DNA of 49,229 bases, from positions 1 through 49,229 of the forward strand of contig NZ_PYWM01000032.1 of assembly GCF_003049665.1 (NCBI RefSeq), written 5' to 3'. Shown here in pieces: positions 18,848 to 26,229 of the stretch; position 1 is the first letter of the stretch, and each line of letters begins with the position of its first letter. Made by a program: the position numbers and the translations under genes. This stretch comes from Lysinibacillus mangiferihumi (GTDB lineage: Bacteria > Bacillota > Bacilli > Bacillales_A > Planococcaceae). The notes beneath the pieces were generated by a model that was given only the letters and a program-made list of their open reading frames with translations, was not told the origin of the DNA and searched no databases.

Positions 18848-19933
18848 ATGGGTGTTCATTTTTTTACGGGGTTTCCAGGGTTTATTTCAAGTCAATTAAT
18901 ACGAGAATTATTTCAAAAAAATAAAACACAAAAGGTTATCGCCATTGTTTTAGCGGGGCAATATCCAAAAGCGATGATTGAAAAAAGCAAGATTGAAGTA
19001 GACTATCCTCAATGTGAAATACAGATTGTTGAGGGAGACATCACGCTACCCAATTTAGGATTAGCTAATCAAATAATACAGCAAATCGTACCTCAAATTG
19101 AAGTGTTTTGGCATCTAGCAGCGATTTATGATTTAGCCGTTCCACGAGATATTGCTTGGAAGGTCAATGTACATGGAACTGCGATGGTCAATGATTTTGT
19201 TCGAACATTGCCCCATCTTAAGCGTTATATGTATTTTAGTACTGCGTATGTTGCTGGAACACGAGAAGGAGTATTACGTGAAGATGAATTGATTCGCCCG
19301 AAGGCATTTAAAAATTACTATGAGGAAACGAAATATGAAGCTGAGCATCGTGTGGAAGATTTAAAGTCGGAGGTACCTATCACGATTATCCGGCCAGGCA
19401 TTGTGCGAGGGCATTCCGTGACAGGGGAAACAATAAAATTTGATGGGCCCTATTTCTTTTTGAATATGGTTGATAAATTAAAATGGTTGCCGATTATACC
19501 TTATATCGGGATGTCTAGCTCAGCTATTAATGTTGTGCCCGTTGATTATATTATCAATGCCTCCACTTTTTTAGTGGATGAGAAAAGTGCTGAAGGGAAA
19601 ACATTACATTTAACAGATCCTAATCCTCATCCTGTACAAGAGGTATACCGTACAATGGTGAAATTATTGACAAATCATTATCCGAAAGGACGTTTTCCTT
19701 TAGCACTAGCCAAAAAATCGTTACAAGTGCCGTTTATTCGCAAAAAGTTAGGGGTCGAGCGAGAAACTTTAGATTACTTAACATGGAATGCAACTTTTGA
19801 TACAACAGAAGCAATTGCTATATTGCAAAAGGGAAATATAGCATGCCCTGATTTTATACAAACTATGCCAAATATGGTGGATTTCTATCTAGCGCATAAA
19901 GAAGATGAAAACTATCATATTCAGATTAAATAA
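18848..19933 (+). CDS. Extended SDR / NAD-binding-4 (fatty acyl reductase-like) oxidoreductase
   Basis: A 361-aa Rossmann protein beginning with a TGFPGFISSQLIREL dinucleotide-binding loop, then VFWHLAAIYDLAVP, YFSTAYVAGT and the catalytic YYEETK (YxxxK), followed by ITIIRPGIVRG. This layout matches the 'male sterility'/NAD_binding_4 group that contains fatty acyl-CoA reductase-like and thioester reductase domains, but this protein stands alone without a carrier domain. The ATG at 18848 has GGGGAGGA 8 bases upstream. It starts 20 bases after the RND stop, so it likely shares that mRNA and may act on a related lipid or lipopeptide; this is inference. Confidence 0.82.
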   Translation: MGVHFFTGFPGFISSQLIRELFQKNKTQKVIAIVLAGQYPKAMIEKSKIEVDYPQCEIQIVEGDITLPNLGLANQIIQQIVPQIEVFWHLAAIYDLAVPRDIAWKVNVHGTAMVNDFVRTLPHLKRYMYFSTAYVAGTREGVLREDELIRPKAFKNYYEETKYEAEHRVEDLKSEVPITIIRPGIVRGHSVTGETIKFDGPYFFLNMVDKLKWLPIIPYIGMSSSAINVVPVDYIINASTFLVDEKSAEGKTLHLTDPNPHPVQEVYRTMVKLLTNHYPKGRFPLALAKKSLQVPFIRKKLGVERETLDYLTWNATFDTTEAIAILQKGNIACPDFIQTMPNMVDFYLAHKEDENYHIQIK

Positions 19934-19945
19934 TGATGGATTTCT

Positions 19946-19974
19946 TTGTCAGTATTAAATGATAGTGATATAAT
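19946..19974 (+). promoter_or_regulatory. SigA-type promoter of the riboswitch-terC transcript
   Basis: TTGTCA (19946-19951), 17-bp spacer, TATAAT (19969-19974), placed about 35 bases upstream of the aptamer. Confidence 0.75.
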
Positions 19975-20008
19975 AAACGAACAAAAGAAATATCCTTAGA
20001 CATTTTGT

Positions 20009-20207
20009 TAAAGGGGAGTAGCTAGCAGATGCGAGCGATGCATCTGGTTTCACATTCGTCATGACGTGGCATAATGCCATCGGATGTGTTAGCAAATGGT
20101 GTTACTTTGCAAAAAGTGCAATAACCAATAGCTGGTTTGTAAGAAGTAACCAATTAAATTTGCTTAGCAAGACCTTTGCCTTCTTCTTAGGCAGGGGTCT
20201 TTTCTTT
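20009..20207 (+). ncRNA. yybP-ykoY family (Mn2+) riboswitch with terminator
   Basis: The conserved pieces occur in order: AAGGGGAGTAGC (20011 on), the CACATTCGTCA and CGGATGTG strands around the second loop, then AGCAAGACCTTTGCC (20166-20180). The terminator is AAGACCTTTGCC (20169-20180) against GGCAGGGGTCTT (20191-20202) plus a T-rich tail. The 3' strand of the aptamer base stem overlaps the terminator stem, so the two folds compete. This class senses manganese and turns expression on; TerC-family genes are a classic target, and one follows 60 bases downstream. Confidence 0.93.
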
Positions 20208-20268
20208 TTCATTTGACTAGTAAATGCTCGCAATTTTGGGTATACAGAGTTTAAAGGAGGAACAGAGA

Positions 20269-21033
20269 ATGGAAGCAATATTATTACAATATGGCTGGGT
20301 ACTGATCGTACTCGTTGTATTAGAAGGATTACTAGCAGCAGATAACGCAGTAGTAATGGCTGTTATGGTGAAACACTTACCGCATGACCTACAAAAGAAG
20401 GCACTTTTTTACGGATTATTTGGTGCACTAATATTCCGATTCTCTGCGCTCTTTGTTATTACAGTATTAGTTAATTACTGGCAAATTCAGGCTATTGGGG
20501 CAGCTTACCTATTGTTTATGTCAGCCAAAAATATTTATGATTTGCGAAAAGGCAAAGATGAGGAAGAAGAAAATGATGATGCTACTGTAAAAAAAGGATC
20601 GGGCTTCTGGATGACTGTTTTAAAAGTGGAACTTGCAGATATAGCATTTGCAATTGATTCAATGCTTGCTGCGGTTGCAATTGCCGTAACGCTTCCACAC
20701 TTAGGTAATTTTGATATTGGCGGCATTAATGGCGGACAATTTATTATTATGTTACTAGGTGGCTTTATCGGTGTTATTATGATGCGTTTTGCAGCGCAAT
20801 GGTTTGTAAAAATTTTAAACGACTATCCTTCACTTGAAACAGCAGCGTTTTTAATTGTTGGCTGGGTAGGGGTAAAACTTGTTGTATTAACGTTAGCTCA
20901 TGAAAAAGTGGGTATTTTACCTGAGGAATTCCCACATTCAACAGGCTGGGAATTAACTTTCTGGGTTGTATTAATTGCGATTGCATTTGTCGGTTATTTA
21001 GTAGGTGTTCGTAATAAAAAACAAGCAAAATAA
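20269..21033 (+). CDS. TerC family membrane protein (YkoY-like), riboswitch-controlled
   Basis: A 254-aa membrane protein with about seven hydrophobic helices. It has the two TerC signatures with acidic residues inside helices: LEGLLAADNAVVMAVMV and VELADIAFAIDSMLAAVAIA. An acidic linker (DEEEENDDATVKK, about residues 100-112) separates the halves. The ATG at 20269 has AAAGGAGG 8 bases upstream; the earlier in-frame ATG at 20224 is inside the leader. TerC proteins are implicated in Mn2+ export and metallation of exported enzymes. The yybP-ykoY riboswitch directly upstream fits a role in manganese homeostasis. Confidence 0.93.
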   Translation: MEAILLQYGWVLIVLVVLEGLLAADNAVVMAVMVKHLPHDLQKKALFYGLFGALIFRFSALFVITVLVNYWQIQAIGAAYLLFMSAKNIYDLRKGKDEEEENDDATVKKGSGFWMTVLKVELADIAFAIDSMLAAVAIAVTLPHLGNFDIGGINGGQFIIMLLGGFIGVIMMRFAAQWFVKILNDYPSLETAAFLIVGWVGVKLVVLTLAHEKVGILPEEFPHSTGWELTFWVVLIAIAFVGYLVGVRNKKQAK

Positions 21034-21289
21034 TCGCTGGACAATTTTATAATGGAATGATTTAATCCGCATTCTTTCTGCGGGCAACGCACGAGCCACA
21101 TCGCTCGCTACATTAGCAGGGTCAGTGCGCTTGCTTTTTGTGAAAGTCTATGCGGATTTTTGCTTTATATCAAAAACACTGTTTATTACTTCGTGTTTGA
21201 TACGATTTACAACCCCTTTCTTTTTTCAGCGTTTTTTTCTATACTAATATCTATCAAGTTTGGCATCATAAATGGAAGGAGTTGATGGG

Positions 21290-22645
21290 GTGCCTTGGAA
21301 AAAATCATCAAATAGACAAATCACACCGTTTCAGGCACTTGTGTCTTATTATTTCATAGCAATAGCAATTTCCTTCCTATTGTTGCGTCTCCCTGGTGTC
21401 CATCGAGCGGGTGTGGAAGTGTCCTTTTTAGATAGTTTATTTACGGCAGTCAGTGCTGTTAGTGTAACTGGTTTAACAACTTTCAATATTTCCGAGACCT
21501 ATACAACATTTGGACTGGTTATGGTACTTGTGATTTTACAGCTCGGGGCTATCGGTATTATGTCTCTAGGTACCTTTGTTTGGTTGCTTGTCGGCAAAAA
21601 AATCGGTATGCGCGAACGTCAATTGATTATGATTGATCATAATCAATACAATCTATCGGGTGTTGTCCAATTAATACGAGAAATATTAAAAATCTTAATC
21701 GGTATTGAATTAGCAGGGGCTATTATTTTAACGGCTCATTTTATGAATTATTTTGATACATTTGAAGAAGCTCTTATACATGGCGTTTTTGCTGCTGTTT
21801 CTGCCACTACGAATGGTGGCTTTGATATTACTGGGATGAGTTTATTGCCATTCCATAATGATTATTTTGTGCAACTAATAACAATGGTATTAATTGTACT
21901 TGGAGCTATTGGCTTCCCAGTGCTGATTGAAGTAAAATCATTTTTGCTTAATCGACATGCCAATTTCCGCTTTAGTCTTTTTACCAAAATAACGACGACT
22001 ACCTACGCAATGTTATTTATAGTAGGGGCTCTCGTTATTTTACTGCTTGAGTCATTCCACTCCTTTAAAGGGATGGTTTGGCATGAGGCAATCTTTTCAG
22101 CTATGTTCCATTCAATATCTACGCGTTCAGCGGGACTTACAACATATGATGTAACATCTTTTAGTGAAGCTACCGATATTTTTATGAGTTTTTTAATGTT
22201 TATTGGTTCCTCCCCAAGCTCTGTAGGTGGTGGGATAAGAACGACAACTTTCGCTATTGCCATATTATTCTTAATAATGTTTGCACGCGGAAAAGAGGAT
22301 ATTCAAATTTTTGGAAGGGAAATCCATTTAATAGATGTCTTCCGCTCATTTGTCGTTATCCTATTAGCTTGTTTTATGGTGTTAATTGCCACAATTATAT
22401 TACTGATTACGGAACCGCACGCGACACTTATCCAAATTATTTTTGAAATAACATCTGCGTTCGGAACATGTGGTATGTCCCTAGGGATTACGTCAGACTT
22501 ATCAGTAGTTGGTAAAATAATCATTATTATTTTAATGTTTATAGGGCGAGTGGGCTTAATATCATTCTTGTATTCAGTAGGTGGTGGAGGTAGAGGGAAA
22601 AAATCGAAATACCACTATCCAAAGGAACGAGTGATTATCGGGTAA
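21290..22645 (+). CDS. ktrB: Ktr/Trk-type K+ uptake membrane subunit (KtrB/KtrD)
   Basis: A 451-aa potassium translocating subunit with four pore-loop repeats. Filter-like segments are SVTGLTT, SATTNGGFD, STRSAGLTT and AFGTCGMSLG; the third is followed by the GSSPSSVGGGIRTTT loop typical of the family. The GTG at 21290 is chosen because AAGGAG lies 8 bases upstream; the ATG at 21272 has no site. KtrB works with a cytosolic RCK subunit (KtrA), and KtrD with KtrC; neither is in the window. It ends KYHYPKERVIIG, and those last codons recur as a relic near 29604. No c-di-AMP riboswitch was seen upstream. Confidence 0.92.
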   Translation: MPWKKSSNRQITPFQALVSYYFIAIAISFLLLRLPGVHRAGVEVSFLDSLFTAVSAVSVTGLTTFNISETYTTFGLVMVLVILQLGAIGIMSLGTFVWLLVGKKIGMRERQLIMIDHNQYNLSGVVQLIREILKILIGIELAGAIILTAHFMNYFDTFEEALIHGVFAAVSATTNGGFDITGMSLLPFHNDYFVQLITMVLIVLGAIGFPVLIEVKSFLLNRHANFRFSLFTKITTTTYAMLFIVGALVILLLESFHSFKGMVWHEAIFSAMFHSISTRSAGLTTYDVTSFSEATDIFMSFLMFIGSSPSSVGGGIRTTTFAIAILFLIMFARGKEDIQIFGREIHLIDVFRSFVVILLACFMVLIATIILLITEPHATLIQIIFEITSAFGTCGMSLGITSDLSVVGKIIIIILMFIGRVGLISFLYSVGGGGRGKKSKYHYPKERVIIG

Positions 22646-22681
22646 ACAACATCCGGAAGTATTGATATATAGAGGTTTCGA

Positions 22682-22711
22682 GGGGGCGGATTTTTGATTT
22701 GCCCCCTTTTT
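22682..22711 (+). terminator. Terminator after ktrB
   Basis: GGGGGC (22682-22687) pairs with GCCCCC (22701-22706), followed by TTTTT. Confidence 0.85.
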
Positions 22712-22750
22712 GCCCCTTAATGGTCAATTTTTGAGGTAATCTTCCAATTT

Positions 22751-23077
22751 TTAAAAAGTTTGATCAATTGATAGGTTTTCATTTTGTTTCTTTGTCTTAC
22801 TTCTTATCAAACCTATACAGCCAACAATAAACATAAGGATTGCAATTATTTCCAGTGGCACAAATAAAGAAATAAATCCTATTCCTGCAAATCCGTCATC
22901 TGTTATGTCCATATAAATGATTGAACCAGCAACTGTAAATATAGGCGTAAAAAATATCGCTAAGTACATTCCCCATATTACAAAATTAAGTGACCATGAA
23001 CGTTTAAAAGTAAGAATGAAAGCTATTATAAAAAAAATTATAAGAACTGCGGATAATGTAGTTAAAATTTGAACCAC
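22751..23077 (-). CDS. Small membrane protein (108 aa), unknown
   Basis: Three hydrophobic segments (about residues 5-25, 30-52, 68-92), a short acidic loop (MDITDDGF) and a basic, polar C-terminus (RSKTKKQNENLS). No family recognised. The first start codon, GTG at 23077, sits one base after AAAGGAG, too close for normal initiation; the ATT codon at 23068 has the usual 10-base spacing, so either a rare start is used or the site is not the true one. It is convergent with ktrB and opens the accessory zone. Confidence 0.55.
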   Translation of the reverse strand: MVQILTTLSAVLIIFFIIAFILTFKRSWSLNFVIWGMYLAIFFTPIFTVAGSIIYMDITDDGFAGIGFISLFVPLEIIAILMFIVGCIGLIRSKTKKQNENLSIDQTF

Positions 23078-23258
23078 GCTCCTTTCGTTTAATTTTAATA
23101 ATCTTTAAACCTATTTTAACATAAATATCCAAAAGGGAATTATTTCTTAAAAACTAACAAGGTGATTATACAAATTATCATATAATAATCTTTTAGAGCT
23201 ACAACTGAATATTATGAGGATTAGTTGATAAAAAATGTAAATTGAAGGAGATAAGTTT

Positions 23259-23501
23259 ATGAAACCATTTATCATTCGTCATAAAATTGCTTGGTTACCT
23301 AACAAATTACAGTATCGCAAAATCTATTCGATAGGATTTAAAGGAGTAGAGAACGAAGTGTTTATCTTCAAACTAACAAAGAATAGTACACACGTTATTT
23401 TAAAAAGTGACACGAGAGAAATTATTGTTAGCAAACGAGAGCTAAAGCGTTATTTTAAAAATGGAAGTTTACAATTTCTAGCTACACAATATGAGGGTTA
23501 A
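23259..23501 (+). CDS. Hypothetical protein (80 aa)
   Basis: ATG at 23259 with AAGGAG exactly 8 bases upstream, so translation is well supported. A basic soluble protein (MKPFIIRHKIAWLPNKLQYR...) with alternating hydrophobic/polar residues that suggest a small beta-rich fold, ending KRYFKNGSLQFLATQYEG. No family recognised. It has no operon partner and is followed by gene debris. Confidence 0.6.
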   Translation: MKPFIIRHKIAWLPNKLQYRKIYSIGFKGVENEVFIFKLTKNSTHVILKSDTREIIVSKRELKRYFKNGSLQFLATQYEG

Positions 23502-23529
23502 TCGAAAGAAAGTCACAGGATCGAGTAAG

Positions 23530-23755
23530 ATGATGGATGATGACCTTTATGAAAAAAGTAAGAACGATAAAGTGAAAATAATTCTGCAAAAGTAGAAAGT
23601 TAATTCATGAAATTCGAAAAAGCCCAACAGCTAATATGGAACCTTATACAATCGGCTCAAATCTATTGGGAAATACGGAATACCTATCAAACCTTCAGAA
23701 ACATGTAAAAGGGTTTAACAAAAACAATTTCAAGACTTTTGAAATAGCTACATAA
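23530..23755 (+). pseudogene. Frameshifted small ORF remnant
   Basis: Two frames join into a protein-like reading of about 75 residues: MMDDDLYEKSKNDKVKIILQ, then after a one-base shift near 23590 a segment with LIHEIRKSPTANMEPYTIG and KGFNKNNFKTFEIAT before TAA at 23753. Neither half has a good ribosome binding site. It may be a decayed gene of unknown family; a chance open stretch is possible. Confidence 0.3.
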
Positions 23756-23798
23756 GTATTTAATAAACGATGTAGCCATTAAAATAAATAAACTGTAA

Positions 23799-24053
23799 AA
23801 AACAACCTTCTATAACGATAACCGTGAGTACGCAGACAACCGAATTTCAAGATACTCCATGCAATCAAGCAAATGTGCAATAACAGGAGAATGTTTAGTA
23901 GCAGAAGATGTTCATTGTCATCACAGAACTCCTCGCCATATGGGAGGTACAGACGAATTCATGAATCTCGTAATAGTACATAAAAATACTCACGGATTAA
24001 TCCATGCTACAGAAACAAAAATGATTGAACGATATAAGAGCCTTCAAGAATAA
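23799..24053 (+). pseudogene. Group II intron-encoded protein, C-terminal HNH domain remnant
   Basis: The frame from 23799 reads TTFYNDNREYADNRISRYSM, then CAITGECLVAEDVHCHHRTP, GGTDEFMNLVIVH and HGLIHATE. This is the C-terminal zinc/HNH endonuclease domain of LtrA-type intron proteins (CxxC, HCHH and H residues kept). The reverse transcriptase and maturase parts are missing: a TAA at 23796 precedes the open frame and upstream sequence does not resemble RT. Only about 84 of some 600 codons remain, so it is a dead fragment. Confidence 0.8.
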
Positions 24054-24054
24054 G

Positions 24055-24128
24055 ATGGAACGCCGTATGAGCTGAAAGGTTCACGTACGATGTGGAACAT
24101 GGGAAAAGATAGAGATAACTTCTAAATA
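24055..24128 (+). other. 3' RNA domain of the same group II intron (relic)
   Basis: Directly after the ORF remnant comes GAACGCCGTATGAGCTGAAA and GTTCACGTACGATGTGG, the hairpin pattern of group II intron domain V (CCGTATG...GAAA...CACGTACG), then GATAACTTCT. Its position right after the ORF is as in intact introns. The upstream domains I-III were not found, so it cannot splice. Confidence 0.65.
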
Positions 24129-24189
24129 TTTCATATTGCTATATATAACGAAAAAAGTTTGGGGGAGATAAATCTACCAAACTTATGAA

Positions 24190-24330
24190 TTAGTTAGATC
24201 GAGATCTTTTTAAAATTAATAAAGCAAGGACAATTATGGCAAGACCTATCCAAATGATTTTATAGGGTAAGACAATTAAATACAAAAAAACATTAACAAT
24301 GTGAACTGCAAAATCAAGAAAAAACGACAT
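24190..24330 (-). CDS. Possible small membrane peptide (46 aa)
   Basis: Reverse-strand ORF from ATG at 24330 beginning MSFFLDFAVHIVNVFLYLIV, almost wholly hydrophobic and ending LKRSRSN. It would be one or two membrane helices with a basic tail. The ribosome binding site is weak (AGAAAG about 12 bases upstream; an in-frame GTG at 24339 is another option). Similar to many type I toxin-sized or orphan membrane peptides, but no antitoxin evidence was seen. Confidence 0.3.
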   Translation of the reverse strand: MSFFLDFAVHIVNVFLYLIVLPYKIIWIGLAIIVLALLILKRSRSN

Positions 24331-24512
24331 AATTAACACGCTTTCTTTTTAACCAAATTATAACATAGTAGGGGCATAATTATAGTTTATTTAATATTTA
24401 CAATCAAAGAGATTTCCAACTGTAACACCAATAATTAAGAAATAAATTTCAAAACTCATAGTAACAAGATCTTAAATTCAAGGATGAATTTATACAATAT
24501 AAAACTAATAAA
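24331..24512. other. AT-rich gene-free stretch
   Basis: Together with 24574-24750 this AT-rich sequence shows no ORF with a ribosome binding site on either strand. Apart from the hairpin repeat at 24513-24573 nothing recognisable was found. Confidence 0.5.
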
Positions 24513-24573
24513 TGTTCCAGAAGTTTGGGAAGTTACAAATGCCCAAGGAATGCTGTGACATTTCTTGGGTTTT
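24513..24573 (+). repeat. Hairpin repeat family 2, copy 1
   Basis: CCCAAGGAATG (24542-24552) pairs with CATTTCTTGGG (24559-24569) and is followed by TTTT, so it can terminate transcription. The 30 bases before it (TTCCAGAAGTTTGGGAAG...) resemble those before the hairpin at 25937. No clear gene ends here. Confidence 0.6.
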
Positions 24574-24763
24574 CATTCGAATAATATATTCCACGATCGG
24601 GCGCAATTGTTGAAAATACTAAGCTCGTTAGAATCCTGCTTGAGCTCAGAAAATGAAAAGGTTCTTATTTTTACAAAAGTCTTTTTGTTATATTAATATA
24701 TATTTGAAACTAAAAGGTTAAAGTAGTCGTATAGGGTATTATCGATTAGAGGAGGTCGGAAAA

Positions 24764-24919
24764 ATGGATTATGCTAAAATCTATAATGAAGAGCTGATTG
24801 CCTTAGTAAAAGAGAAAATAAAGTGCGTCGGTGAAATTAAAGCGGTGAAGTTTGTGAGAGAACAAACAAATATGTCCTTAATACAGGCAAAAAAACTTGT
24901 AGATTTTTGTAAAGAATAG
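24764..24919 (+). CDS. Micro-protein resembling the ribosomal protein L7/L12 C-terminal domain
   Basis: A 51-aa ORF with a strong GGAGG site 8 bases before ATG 24764 and its own terminator right after the stop. The segment EIKAVKFVREQTNMSLIQAK followed by KLVD matches the L7/L12 C-terminal helix pattern (IxAIKxVRExTGxxLxEAKxxVD). It lacks the N-terminal dimerisation domain and the glycine-rich IKVIR strand, so it is not a functional stalk protein. Similar L7/L12-like small proteins are scattered in Bacillales; their role is unknown. Confidence 0.7.
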   Translation: MDYAKIYNEELIALVKEKIKCVGEIKAVKFVREQTNMSLIQAKKLVDFCKE

Positions 24920-24923
24920 ATAT

Positions 24924-24959
24924 AAAAATTAGAGTCACTAAACTGTGGCTCTAATTTTT
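24924..24959 (+). terminator. Terminator after the L7/L12-like micro-protein
   Basis: AAAAATTAGAGTC pairs with GGCTCTAATTTTT, a stem starting five bases after the stop codon. Confidence 0.85.
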
Positions 24960-25076
24960 ATTAAAAGTAACTTCAATAGTCATTGAACTACTAAATAATA
25001 AAATTCAACAGACGGAACTTCTATTTATTTAAAATGTATTAAAATAATGGTATTACTTTTAATTAGGAGTGAATAG

Positions 25077-25343
25077 ATGGTTAGAAGAAGAGGTACGTAT
25101 CAAATAGCAATTCGTGATAAACAACTAATTTGTTTATTTTGTCAGCACAATGAATTTCAGCATCGTGAGGTTTATATGGAAAGAGTGACTTTAGATGAGG
25201 ATGAAAAAGAGCAGCTGACATTGCAATCATTTACTTGTACATCATGTGGGGATATTCGAATGTTTCAAGAAAAAAATCGATTTGACCAAACGTCGCAAAA
25301 ACATGTATCTATTATTGAGTACATAGAAGTGATAAAAGAATGA
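25077..25343 (+). CDS. Zinc-ribbon protein (88 aa), first of a paralogous pair
   Basis: ATG 25077 with AGGAG 9 bases upstream. The protein has two CxxC knuckles, LICLFCQHNEF and FTCTSCGDIRMF, 38 residues apart, then NRFDQTSQK. This is a single zinc-ribbon domain of unknown role. The last codons overlap the next gene by four bases (ATGA), so the two are translationally coupled. The next protein begins with a homologous domain (CSFC...CQHCGQAKMFGDPSRFD), so the pair arose by duplication. I cannot name the family. Confidence 0.75.
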   Translation: MVRRRGTYQIAIRDKQLICLFCQHNEFQHREVYMERVTLDEDEKEQLTLQSFTCTSCGDIRMFQEKNRFDQTSQKHVSIIEYIEVIKE

Positions 25344-25849
25344 CTGGAACAGATGAATCTTTACGCCCAGAAAAAAGTCGGATTACGATTTTTGATGAGC
25401 CGATTATTTGTAGTTTTTGTACCTATGATGTATTTATTCCTTATGAAGTATATGTAAATGTTGAACAGCCAGGTATTGGTGTACGTCACGTTCGTTACGT
25501 AGCTATTTGCCAGCACTGTGGGCAAGCGAAAATGTTTGGGGACCCTAGCCGATTTGATGCTGAAACGAATAGGTTCATTTGGGCATTGAATCAGTATTTG
25601 ATTGCCGTTAGAAAATATAAGATAAAAATCATATTCTTTATCGGAAAAAGACATGATGATAAATTAACGGCTTTTCAAAATCAGCTGATAGCACAAGATA
25701 TAAAAATAGATAGTGTTCATCGTGTAAAAACGGAAGTTACAATACTAGCAACAATATCTACCCTAAATGAAATACACACACTTAGGTCTGTAATCATGAA
25801 TTCTGCGACGCGATTAAATGTAACGATTAAGAATTTAATCCTTACATAA
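25340..25849 (+). CDS. Zinc-ribbon protein with C-terminal ACT/MgtC-like extension (169 aa)
   Basis: Starts at ATG 25340 inside the stop of the upstream paralogue. Residues 10-90 repeat its zinc ribbon (IICSFC, CQHCGQAKMFG, RFDAETNRFIWALNQY). Residues about 95-169 are extra: YKIKIIFFIGKRHDDKLTAF, then QLIAQDIKIDSVHRVKTEVT and LRSVIMNSATRLNVTIKNL. That pattern of strand, helix, 'D-I-K-I-D' and a final strand suggests an ACT-like regulatory fold such as the C-terminus of MgtC-type proteins; this is a weak structural guess. No membrane segment is present. Function unknown. Confidence 0.7.
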   Translation: MTGTDESLRPEKSRITIFDEPIICSFCTYDVFIPYEVYVNVEQPGIGVRHVRYVAICQHCGQAKMFGDPSRFDAETNRFIWALNQYLIAVRKYKIKIIFFIGKRHDDKLTAFQNQLIAQDIKIDSVHRVKTEVTILATISTLNEIHTLRSVIMNSATRLNVTIKNLILT

Positions 25850-25909
25850 GATTCTAATGGGTCTTTACAAATTATAGAAAATTATAAAATTTAATTCAAA
25901 ATAACGTTC

Positions 25910-25977
25910 CCAAATGAAAGTTTGGAGAGAGACCGAAATCCAAGAAATGCTGTTAAAGCAACATTTCTTGGATTTTC
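25910..25977 (+). repeat. Hairpin repeat family 2, copy 2
   Basis: AATCCAAGAAATG (25937-25949) pairs perfectly with CATTTCTTGGATT (25962-25974), followed by a TTTCC tail. The preceding block (TTCCCAAATGAAAGTTTGGA) resembles that before copy 1. It follows the zinc-ribbon pair and probably ends their transcript. The rest of the gap to 26229 holds only the intron relic at 26075. Confidence 0.65.
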
Positions 25978-26074
25978 CTTTGAATATTGTTTATACAGCT
26001 TTTATGCAAATATATAAACAGGGCTACGATAGTACGTTTCAAGATTATACAGTGTGTGTTATCTGAATAAAAAC

Positions 26075-26122
26075 CCGGTGGTGTGAGAGGTCGGGAGTTA
26101 ATTACTCCCTCCTACTCGATTG
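26075..26122 (+). other. 3' end of a second, different group II intron (relic)
   Basis: CCGGTGGTGTGAGAGGTCGG, then GAGTTAATTACTC and CCTCCTACTCGATTG. GGTGGTGTGAGAGG...CTCCTACTCGAT is the characteristic 3' end (domains V-VI region) of a common bacterial group II intron type. It is unlike the relic at 24055. No intron ORF or 5' domains were found, so only the tail remains. Confidence 0.55.
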
Positions 26123-26229
26123 CTTAAAACGGTAGCATGTCTAATTTAAATTATTTAACTTTTATTATTTAAAATGTGACGAGTTCATTTAAATTTGCGT
26201 CTAAGTAAATAGAAAAGGAGGGAGCAGCT

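Noticed and set aside
21040..21260. Structured RNA or repeat between terC and ktrB
   Set aside because: AATCCGCAT and ATGCGGATTTTT could close a large fold, but the interior shows no consistent pairing and no known class, so only a possible terC terminator, not listed.
24190..24330. Type I toxin-antitoxin locus
   Set aside because: The hydrophobic peptide has toxin-like size, but no antisense promoter or RNA antitoxin structure could be supported.
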